DNA of 16,435 nucleotides, from the NCBI GenBank assembly GCA_964355795.1, contig CAYHEQ010000015.1, positions 1 through 16,435 of the forward strand, given 5' to 3'. The stretch comes from CAYHEQ01 sp964355795. GTDB taxonomy: Bacteria > Patescibacteriota > JACPGU01. The position numbers and the translations under genes are program-made. This document shows positions 11,697 to 16,435 of this stretch, piece by piece; the stretch's first letter is position 1, and the number at the start of each line of letters is the position of its first letter. The notes under the pieces are model-generated. The model made no database searches, was not told where the DNA came from, and saw only the letters and a list, made by a program, of their open reading frames with translations.

Positions 11697-12253
11697 AACA
11701 CAAAACAAAGACTGCCCTCTACCTCCTTTTGCATTTTCCAGGCATCGCTATCCATGAGCTATCACATCTTATTTTTTGTTGGTTATCTGGAGTAAAGGTC
11801 GTCCGCGTGGTCTTTTTCCAATTCAAAAATCCCCCCGGTTTCGTGGAGCATCACCAGCCCCGTGGCGTCCTGCAATCATTTTTCATCTCTTTCGGACCCT
11901 TCCTCTTCGGCTCTGTTACCGCCCTTGCCCTCTTTTGGCTGGATATCTATGTCGGAAAAAGATTATTCACCCATTCCCTACTCCCTACCCTCTACAACCT
12001 GCTAACTGTTATTTTTGCTCTCTATTTCGCTATTTCCATCTCCCTCAATCTTTTCCCTAGCAACGAAGATGCGAAAGTTTTGCTCTCCAACGTCAATCAC
12101 CATGTTCTGAATCGCTTCAATCCCTTCGCCGTCATCATTTATCCTTTTGTTTTCTTAATTCACCTATTTAATTTTTTGAAGCGCGTCCACATTGACTGGC
12201 TCTACACCCTCGTTCTTTTCACCCTAGCTTGGTGGCTAGTAATAATGACGTAA
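11693..12253 (+). CDS. Integral membrane HExxH metalloprotease-like protein (M50B-like)
   Basis: 186 residues with about five hydrophobic segments (near 8-28, 62-84, 99-121, 143-160, 168-186). The first carries HELSH (21-25) in FPGIAIHELSHLIF, the zinc-binding HExxH typical of M50 and related membrane zincins. The second has ISFGPFLFGS, similar to the AGP segment after the active site in M50B proteins. The third ends SLNLFPSNEDAKVL, in the position of the family's N-x-x-P...D motif that supplies the third ligand. Start is the ATG at 11693, overlapping the PIN toxin stop by 4 bases. Substrate unknown. The longer frame beginning at 11573 lies inside the toxin gene and is not used. Confidence 0.72.
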   Translation: MKHKTKTALYLLLHFPGIAIHELSHLIFCWLSGVKVVRVVFFQFKNPPGFVEHHQPRGVLQSFFISFGPFLFGSVTALALFWLDIYVGKRLFTHSLLPTLYNLLTVIFALYFAISISLNLFPSNEDAKVLLSNVNHHVLNRFNPFAVIIYPFVFLIHLFNFLKRVHIDWLYTLVLFTLAWWLVIMT

Positions 12254-12258
12254 AATTA

Positions 12259-12287
12259 TTGGAAATTTTGCTCTTTTCTGCTACAAT
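12259..12287 (+). promoter_or_regulatory. Promoter for the first small zinc-finger gene
   Basis: TTGGAA (12259-12264), 17-bp spacer, TACAAT (12282-12287), with an extended -10 TGC directly before it. Predicted start near 12294 gives a short leader that includes the AAGGAGG site at 12304-12310. Confidence 0.62.
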
Positions 12288-12317
12288 TTTGAGGAGAAAA
12301 TCCGAAGGAGGTTCACC

Positions 12318-12545
12318 ATGCGCGAAGAAAGAGAATCCGAAACATCTGAAACCCCCAAGACTGCAACGCCCCTTAAAAATCTCCACGCTGATCCCCAATG
12401 TCAATCGTGCGGTGGTAGTGGCGAGTGCCTAACATGCGAGGGAACCAGGCTTCTCTTTCATGGAAACAAAGCCGTAGAGTGTGTTGCTTGTCTCAACACC
12501 GGTCACTGCAGTTGCGTGACAATACCTAACCCACTTTTTGACTAA
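12318..12545 (+). CDS. Small DnaJ-type cysteine-rich zinc-finger protein
   Basis: 75 residues. Eight cysteines in two similar halves: C28-x2-C31-x5-C37-x2-C40 (CQSCGGSGECLTC) and C55-x2-C58-x5-C64-x-C66 (CVACLNTGHCSC). The first follows the CxxCxGxG pattern of the DnaJ cysteine-rich domain, but no J domain or substrate-binding domain is present. The N-terminal 27 residues are charged and probably disordered. Start is the ATG at 12318, 7 bases after a strong AAGGAGG(T) Shine-Dalgarno. It has its own promoter (12259-12287) and terminator (12625-12650). Likely a stand-alone zinc protein of unknown partner; a related gene lies at 15673-15954. Confidence 0.75.
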   Translation: MREERESETSETPKTATPLKNLHADPQCQSCGGSGECLTCEGTRLLFHGNKAVECVACLNTGHCSCVTIPNPLFD

Positions 12546-12624
12546 TCAACACTATTCACTCCATGCTCCTGCTTGCCCGCCGATTCCGTGGAGGGCGTGG
12601 AGCGAAATGTTCCAAGCCCTAACG

Positions 12625-12650
12625 AAAACGCCACTCAAAAGGCGTTTTTT
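12625..12650 (+). terminator. Intrinsic terminator after the zinc-finger gene
   Basis: AAAACGCC (12625-12632) and GGCGTTTT (12641-12648) form an 8-bp stem around an 8-base loop, followed by further T residues. It separates the zinc-finger gene from the RRM gene. Between 12546 and 12624 lies a GC-rich stretch (12564-12604) with a weak GCTCC/GGAGC inverted repeat but no gene. Confidence 0.82.
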
Positions 12651-12668
12651 ATTTTCTCTAAAAAATCC

Positions 12669-12697
12669 TTTACATTTCTAACTTTTGAGCGTATAAT
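12669..12697 (+). promoter_or_regulatory. Promoter of the RRM RNA-binding protein gene
   Basis: TTTACA (12669-12674), 17-bp spacer, TATAAT (12692-12697). The -10 is a perfect match and the -35 matches at five of six positions. Predicted start near 12704 leaves a long 5' untranslated region of about 135 bases, which holds the pairing described at 12729-12835. Confidence 0.78.
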
Positions 12698-12728
12698 GTC
12701 CTCGTAAGCTTTTTGATGGATTAGTATC

Positions 12729-12835
12729 TTCCTTGTGTTGCAGTATTCCGCCTCTTCGGCGGACGAGTTAAGGCGAGAGGTAGTGTTCCAAATCCAAAAA
12801 AGAGGTCGTCTTAATAAAAGTAAGCACACAAGGAA
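12729..12835 (+). promoter_or_regulatory. 5' UTR structure that sequesters the RRM gene's Shine-Dalgarno
   Basis: TTCCTTGTGT (12729-12738) is a perfect reverse complement of ACACAAGGAA (12826-12835), which contains the Shine-Dalgarno AAGGA (12830-12834). With one bulged base the stem extends by two more pairs (GC with GC). Inside the loop sits TCCGCC-TCTTC-GGCGGA (12747-12763), plus alternative pairings of CCTCT with AGAGG (12776-12780 or 12801-12805) and GACGA (12762-12766) with TCGTC (12806-12810). The competing partners suggest a switchable structure such as a thermosensor or cold-response leader. Confidence 0.6.
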
Positions 12836-12839
12836 TCAA

Positions 12840-13121
12840 ATGGCAAAGAAACTATATGTTGGTGGCCTTAATTACGCTACCACAGACGAAGCGTTGAGAG
12901 ACGCTTTCGCGCAAGCTGGTACCGTTGAGTCTGCGATTATCATCAAAGACAAGATGTCTGGCCGTTCCAAGGGTTTCGGATTCGTAGAAATGTCTACCGA
13001 TGAAGAAGCTGCCAAGGCTATTGAAATGTGGGAAGGTAAAGAACTTGACGGTCGTCGAGTTTCCGTTAAGGAAGCTCGTCCGATGGAAGAGCGTCCTCCA
13101 CGCAGAGATTTCAATCGTTAA
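12840..13121 (+). CDS. RRM-domain RNA-binding protein
   Basis: 93 residues, essentially one RNA-recognition motif. RNP2 is LYVGGL (5-10) and RNP1 is KGFGFVEM (44-51), both with the aromatic residues that stack on RNA bases. The fold order beta-alpha-beta-beta-alpha-beta is clear: EALRDAFAQAGTVESAIII, then DEEAAKAIEMWEGKELDGRRVSVKEA (quoted in part). The tail RPMEERPPRRDFNR is short and basic. Start is the ATG at 12840 with AAGGA five bases upstream; an upstream in-frame start is rejected because it lies in the leader. It resembles the small cold-inducible RNA-binding proteins of cyanobacteria and other bacteria. It has its own promoter and a strong terminator. Confidence 0.93.
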   Translation: MAKKLYVGGLNYATTDEALRDAFAQAGTVESAIIIKDKMSGRSKGFGFVEMSTDEEAAKAIEMWEGKELDGRRVSVKEARPMEERPPRRDFNR

Positions 13122-13140
13122 TTCGAAAGAAATTGAAGAA

Positions 13141-13167
13141 AAAGTCCCGAGTAATCGGGACTTTTTC
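13141..13167. terminator. Strong bidirectional intrinsic terminator
   Basis: AAAGTCCCGA (13141-13150) and TCGGGACTTT (13155-13164) form a perfect 10-bp stem with a GTAA tetraloop, flanked by A residues on the left and T residues on the right. It terminates the RRM gene on the plus strand and can serve convergent fusA on the minus strand. Confidence 0.93.
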
Positions 13168-13193
13168 GTTATAATCAATTCAGAATCAATTCA

Positions 13194-13236
13194 GAGGTTC
13201 GACCTTAACTTCTGAACTTCCTCAAGGTCAAACCTC
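13194..13236. repeat. Inverted repeat downstream of fusA
   Basis: GAGGTTCGACCTT (13194-13206) and AAGGTCAAACCTC (13224-13236) form a 13-position stem with one mismatch and a 17-base loop. No U-tract follows on either strand, so it is not a standard terminator. It lies between the bidirectional terminator and the fusA 3' end. Confidence 0.7.
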
Positions 13237-13241
13237 GGATT

Positions 13242-13295
13242 TATTTTCCCAATAGTCTCTATTATCCCAATTATCCTAATCATCCCCATAATCCC
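13242..13295. repeat. Six 9-bp repeats after the fusA stop codon
   Basis: Six units with exact 9-bp register: TATTTTCCC, AATAGTCTC, TATTATCCC, AATTATCCT, AATCATCCC, CATAATCCC. The array starts 3 bases after the fusA stop codon (minus strand). Confidence 0.82.
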
Positions 13296-13298
13296 GAA

Positions 13299-15395
13299 CT
13301 ACCGTCCTTCCGCCTTGGCTTTCGCTTTGATCCCGATAATCGTTTCCGCCACATTGCGAGGGACTTCGGCGTAATGGTCAAATTCCATCGTGGAAGAACC
13401 ACGACCTTGGGTCATAGAACGAAGGTTCGTGGTATAACCAAACATTTCTCCCAATGGCACATAGGCGTCAATGAATTTAATCGTGCCACGGTCGCCGGAT
13501 TCCAAAATCTGCCCCCGTTTCGCGTTCAAATCACCCATAATATCGCCCAAGAATTCTTCCGGCGCCAGAACTTCTACTTTCATTACAGGTTCCAAAATAA
13601 CTGGGTCAGCCTTCTTCACTCCTTCTTGGAAACCGATAGAAGCGGCGATTTTGAAGGCCATTTCACTGGAATCCACTTCATGAAAAGAACCATCAAAGAC
13701 CGCGACCTTAATATCAATGACCGGGAAGCCAGCGATAACACCGCGATCAATAGCTTCGCGAACACCCTTTTCAATCGCCGGAATGTATTCTTTGGGAATA
13801 GAGCCCCCGACGATACGGTTTTCAAATTCAAATCCTTTGCCTGATTCCAAAGGCGAAACTTCCAACCAACAATGTCCGTATTGCCCACGACCGCCGGATT
13901 GACGCACAAATTTACCTTCGGCCTCCACGGTTTTCTTAATGGCTTCTTTGTAAGCCACTTGGGGCTTGCCGACGCTAGCTTCCACTTTGAATTCTCTTTT
14001 CATTCTATCTACCAAAATTTCTAGGTGCAATTCACCCATACCCGAAATAATAGTTTCGCCTGTTTCCGTATCGCCCTTGATGCGAAAAGTCGGGTCTTCT
14101 TCCGCCAATTTAGAGAGAGCGATACCCATTTTTTCTTGGTCAGCCTTGGTCTTCGGCTCAATAGCGACTGAAATCACTGGCTCGGGAAAAGTAATATTTT
14201 CCAAAATAATCGGCTTGTCTTCATCGCAAAGCGTATCGCCGGTGAAGGTGGATTTCAGCCCCACCGCGGCCGCGATCTCGCCAGCCGAGACTTCCTGCAC
14301 ATCTTCTCTCTGCGCGGCGTGCATGCGAACAATCCGTCCTATTCTTTCCCGTTCCCCTTTCGTAGAATTATAAACATAAGAACCAGCGGTCAATTGGCCA
14401 GAATAAACACGAAAAAAGCAAAGTTTGCCCACGAAAGGGTCAGAAGCTATTTTGAAAGCCAGCGCCGCAAAAGGTTCTTTCTCGTCAGCGTGACGGACTA
14501 GCTCTTCACCAGTCTTGGGGTGAACGCCTACAACAGGCGGTTTGTCCAGTGGCGATGGCAAATAATACATAATGGCATCCAGCAATGTCTCCACGATTAC
14601 TCCCCTGCCATCACCACCCATCACGGGGAAAAAATTGCCGGTCAGGGTCGCTTTGCGAATAGCTGAGCGTAATTCGTCCACAGTCAGCTCGGTCCCGCCC
14701 AGATATTTTTCCATTAATTTTTCGTCAAATTCCACCGCTTTTTCAATCAGTTCTGAACGATATTTAGCTACTTGCTCGGCCATCTCCGCCGGCACTTCGC
14801 CCTCCACTAATTGATGGTCGGTGAATTCTTTGTAAGTATAAGATTTCAGCGCTACCAAATCCACCACGCCGTTAATGTCTTTTTCGGAACCAATTGGCAG
14901 TTGAATAGGGTAGGCTTCTTTTCTCAAACGTTTGCGAATACTTTCCAGAGATTTGTAAAAATCGCCCCCGGTTTGATTGATTTTGTTGATGAAGCAAATC
15001 CGTGGCACGCCGTATTTGTCGCCTTGTCGCCAGACGGTTTCCGATTGCGGTTCCACGCCCATTTTGCCGTCAAAGATGACGGCCGCGCCATCCAAAACGC
15101 GCAAAGAACGCTCCACTTCCACGGTGAAATCTACGTGGCCGGGCGTGTCAATGATGTTGAAACGGTGATCTTTCCAGAAACAAGTGGTAGCCGCGGAGGT
15201 AATCGTAATCCCCCGTTCGCGCTCTTGTTCCATCCAGTCCATGGTCGCCTCGCCTTCGTGTACCGCGCCGATTTTGTGCTTTTTGCCCGTACGGTAAAGA
15301 ATGCCCTCAGTCACGGTGGTTTTCCCCGCGTCAATATGGGCAATAGTGCCAAAGTTGCGAACATGATCCAATGGATATTTGATTTCGTCTGACAT
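13299..15395 (-). CDS. fusA: Elongation factor G with an altered G4 motif
   Basis: Translocation GTPase, 698 residues, full length. G1 AHIDAGKTT (19-27), switch I RERGITITSAATT, G3 DTPGHVDFT are canonical, but G4 reads NKIN (137-140) where NKxD is near-universal; the codon for residue 140 is AAT (14976-14978). Domain II has PFVGKLCFFRVYSG, domain III GMGELHLEI, domain IV ERGVREAIDRG-like KGVREAIDRGVIAGFP, domain V GEMFGYTTNLRSMTQGRGSS. Start is the ATG at 15393-15395 with only a weak GGTAGTGA upstream. Its own promoter (15537-15566) and a leader with a long hairpin precede it. It is separated from tuf by the accessory plus-strand genes. Confidence 0.97.
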   Translation of the reverse strand: MSDEIKYPLDHVRNFGTIAHIDAGKTTVTEGILYRTGKKHKIGAVHEGEATMDWMEQERERGITITSAATTCFWKDHRFNIIDTPGHVDFTVEVERSLRVLDGAAVIFDGKMGVEPQSETVWRQGDKYGVPRICFINKINQTGGDFYKSLESIRKRLRKEAYPIQLPIGSEKDINGVVDLVALKSYTYKEFTDHQLVEGEVPAEMAEQVAKYRSELIEKAVEFDEKLMEKYLGGTELTVDELRSAIRKATLTGNFFPVMGGDGRGVIVETLLDAIMYYLPSPLDKPPVVGVHPKTGEELVRHADEKEPFAALAFKIASDPFVGKLCFFRVYSGQLTAGSYVYNSTKGERERIGRIVRMHAAQREDVQEVSAGEIAAAVGLKSTFTGDTLCDEDKPIILENITFPEPVISVAIEPKTKADQEKMGIALSKLAEEDPTFRIKGDTETGETIISGMGELHLEILVDRMKREFKVEASVGKPQVAYKEAIKKTVEAEGKFVRQSGGRGQYGHCWLEVSPLESGKGFEFENRIVGGSIPKEYIPAIEKGVREAIDRGVIAGFPVIDIKVAVFDGSFHEVDSSEMAFKIAASIGFQEGVKKADPVILEPVMKVEVLAPEEFLGDIMGDLNAKRGQILESGDRGTIKFIDAYVPLGEMFGYTTNLRSMTQGRGSSTMEFDHYAEVPRNVAETIIGIKAKAKAEGR

Positions 15396-15397
15396 TT

Positions 15398-15521
15398 CAC
15401 TACCACATTACGAATATGTACAAATATACAAATGCTATTCTAGAAAAATAAAAACTATACCTGAAAGCATTACTCCTTTAGTCAGCATTTGTATATTCGT
15501 ATTTATTTGTAATGTGTAGTA
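15398..15521. repeat. Long inverted repeat in the fusA leader
   Basis: Arms at 15398-15436 and 15484-15521. The reverse complement of the right arm (TACTACACATTACAAATA...) matches the left arm (CACTACCACATTACGAATA...) over about 38 bp, including an exact ATATACAAATGCT block next to the loop. The left arm ends three bases before the fusA start codon. It sits wholly within the predicted fusA leader, so a large hairpin forms just upstream of translation initiation. Confidence 0.85.
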
Positions 15522-15536
15522 TTAGAAGCCTTTGCC

Positions 15537-15566
15537 ATTATACTTGAAAAGCCTCGCTTTACACAA
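15537..15566 (-). promoter_or_regulatory. Promoter of fusA
   Basis: On the minus strand, TTGTGT (15566-15561), 18-bp spacer, TATAAT (15542-15537). Predicted start near 15530, leaving a leader of about 135 bases. It diverges from the promoter at 15583-15611. Confidence 0.65.
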
Positions 15567-15582
15567 GGAAATTTTTATCTCG

Positions 15583-15611
15583 TTGCCAGCGCTTGACAGA
15601 AGGATTATAAT
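15583..15611 (+). promoter_or_regulatory. Promoter of the second zinc-finger gene
   Basis: TTGCCA (15583-15588), 17-bp spacer, TATAAT (15606-15611). The TTGACA at 15593 is not a suitable -35 for this -10 (only 7 bp away). The leader of about 55 bases folds AAGGGTTC (15623-15630) against GAACCTTT (15636-15643). Confidence 0.68.
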
Positions 15612-15672
15612 AAAACCACTTTAAGGGTTCAAAGCGAACCTTTGAAAATTCAATGGAAGGCGGTGATGAAAG

Positions 15673-15954
15673 ATGTGCAAGGATCCTCGGGAGATGAGGA
15701 AGCCTCCCAAAAAGCTTCTGGTTCTTCGTCGGACCACTCCCCCGCCCAAGCTCCAGCTTGCCCTCAAAGTTCTTTCGCCCAAAGAAGCGGAAAAAACAGA
15801 GGAGAAAGCGTCGCTTGTCGTGAGGAAGAAGATATGCCCCACCTGCAATGGTCATTGCTATCTTAAAAGTGTTGAGGGTGGAAGCGATTTGCGAGTGAAT
15901 TGTTCCGTCTGTGACGGTACCGGTGAAGTCCCTCTCGGTTCTTCAAATCTCTAA
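15673..15954 (+). CDS. Small basic protein with DnaJ-type zinc finger
   Basis: 93 residues. The N-terminal half is basic and proline-rich (MCKDPREMRKPPKKLLVLRR), without a recognised domain. The C-terminal part has CPTCNGHC (55-62) and CSVCDGTGEV (77-86), the paired CxxCxGxG-like motifs of the DnaJ cysteine-rich fold. Start is the ATG at 15673: upstream, AAGGCGGTGAT (15658-15668) matches the extended anti-Shine-Dalgarno complement except at one base. The out-of-frame ATG at 15666 is rejected because it loses the cysteine motifs. Own promoter and terminator make it monocistronic. Similar in style to the gene at 12318-12545 but not alignable outside the cysteines. Function unknown. Confidence 0.72.
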   Translation: MCKDPREMRKPPKKLLVLRRTTPPPKLQLALKVLSPKEAEKTEEKASLVVRKKICPTCNGHCYLKSVEGGSDLRVNCSVCDGTGEVPLGSSNL

Positions 15955-15998
15955 GGAGCGCATCCATTGAAGAATAATTTCCCACACTCTATTAAATT

Positions 15999-16037
15999 AA
16001 AAGGCCTGTCGCCGGTACCACCGACAACAGGCCTTTT
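15999..16037. terminator. Bidirectional intrinsic terminator
   Basis: AAAAGGCCTGT (15999-16009) and ACAGGCCTTTT (16027-16037) form a perfect 11-bp stem with a 17-base loop that can itself pair in part (GTCG with CGAC). It sits between two convergent genes, the zinc-finger gene on the plus strand and the KilA-N-type gene on the minus strand, and can end both. Confidence 0.9.
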
Positions 16038-16069
16038 ATCGTATCTGACTTTACATATCCGATATAAAA

Positions 16070-16435
16070 TTATTTTAGTTTTTTAATTTCTTTATTTCCC
16101 AAAAGCGACTTCATTTGGGTTATCGCAATATCGTTTAGTCTTTGGATTCTTTTTTCTTGCGACAATCCTTCATGAATCAAAACCGCATTGATGCTTTCAA
16201 GATTTGATAATATCACCAACTGTTCGATTTCAGCATAATCGCGAATGTTGCCATCGAGTGTCGGATTTTTATCTCGCCAAGTTTTCGCAGTTATGCTAAA
16301 TAAAGCAACATTCAAAAGGTCAGCTTCGTTTGCGTATTTTGAGTTGATCTGATCTTTGGTTAATTCAAGAGGAATAAGTTTTTCTTTTATGGCATCAGTA
16401 TGAATTCTGTAATTAATCTTTGCCAAAGTTCTTTG
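16070..16435 (-). CDS. KilA-N-type protein, C-terminal region (partial, 5' end beyond window)
   Basis: The frame is open to the right edge and shows 121 residues, reading ...RTLAKINYRIHTDAIKEKL at the edge. I take it as the C-terminal part of a longer protein rather than a gene starting at the TTG at 16426. The segment resembles the conserved C-terminal region that follows the KilA-N DNA-binding domain in many phage-related and chromosomal proteins: YANEADLLNVALFSITAK, then WRDKNPTLDGNIRDYAEIEQ, then LSNLESINAVLIHEGLSQEKR. Such genes are often mobile or phage-derived, and the KilA-N domain itself is not visible here. Assignment is from memory of the family pattern and is moderate. Confidence 0.6.
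   Translation of the reverse strand, partial: QRTLAKINYRIHTDAIKEKLIPLELTKDQINSKYANEADLLNVALFSITAKTWRDKNPTLDGNIRDYAEIEQLVILSNLESINAVLIHEGLSQEKRIQRLNDIAITQMKSLLGNKEIKKLK

Noticed and set aside
12564..12604. GC-rich stretch as a second copy of the palindrome found in rplV
   Set aside because: It shares the GCCCGCC-like composition but only a weak inverted repeat and no alignable core.
12735..12839. Upstream extension of the RRM protein
   Set aside because: The extension has no family similarity, lies in the structured leader and lacks a Shine-Dalgarno, while the ATG at 12840 has one and gives the standard RRM start.
14811..15392. Long plus-strand open frame (193 codons) opposite fusA
   Set aside because: It is antisense to a highly conserved EF-G, has no start signal and no recognisable motifs; long antisense frames are expected opposite conserved coding sequence.
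15593..15598. TTGACA as -35 for the second zinc-finger gene
   Set aside because: It is only 7 bp from the TATAAT and no -10 lies 17 bp downstream; TTGCCA at 15583 has correct spacing.

Overview
The window is almost certainly bacterial. It carries the str/S10/spc ribosomal-protein locus of what looks like a Patescibacteria (CPR) genome, probably Parcubacteria-like. That assignment is an inference. It rests on the compact gene set, ribosomal proteins with non-standard terminal tails, a nearly complete lack of Shine-Dalgarno sites in front of the ribosomal-protein genes, a small RRM protein, a cysteine insert in EF-Tu, and hairpin-forming short-period repeats in the spacers. No 16S or 23S rRNA is present to test it.

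Layout. From 10802 down to 1 (minus strand) runs one collinear block: tuf, rpsJ, rplC, rplD, rplW, rplB, rpsS, rplV, rpsC, rplP, rpmC, rpsQ, rplN, rplX, rplE, rpsN, rpsH and a partial rplF cut by the left edge. Gene order is canonical. A good sigma70-type promoter lies upstream of tuf, and a terminator-like hairpin lies between rpsJ and rplC. From 11048 to 13121 (plus strand) lies an accessory segment: an AbrB-like antitoxin, a PIN-domain toxin and an overlapping membrane HExxH metalloprotease-like gene behind a perfect consensus promoter. It is followed by a small cysteine-rich zinc-finger gene and an RRM RNA-binding protein, each with its own promoter. fusA follows at 13299-15395 on the minus strand. 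Fusion of fusA to tuf, normal for a str operon, has therefore been broken by the accessory segment. Right of fusA are a divergent second small zinc-finger gene, a bidirectional terminator and the C-terminal part of a KilA-N-type protein that runs off the right edge.

How it fits together. The minus-strand genes supply the ribosome and its two main elongation GTPases. The plus-strand genes look regulatory or stress-related. The most unusual feature is the spacers. Nearly every gap between ribosomal-protein genes is filled with degenerate tandem repeats of fixed short period (7, 9 or 10 bp) or with a roughly 95-bp hairpin family present in five copies. Many are arranged as two complementary arms. 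Other points worth attention are a 10-bp pairing that buries the Shine-Dalgarno of the RRM gene, an N-K-I-N instead of N-K-x-D guanine-specificity motif in EF-G, an apparently leaderless toxin-antitoxin transcript, and a palindromic repeat inserted in frame in ribosomal protein L22.
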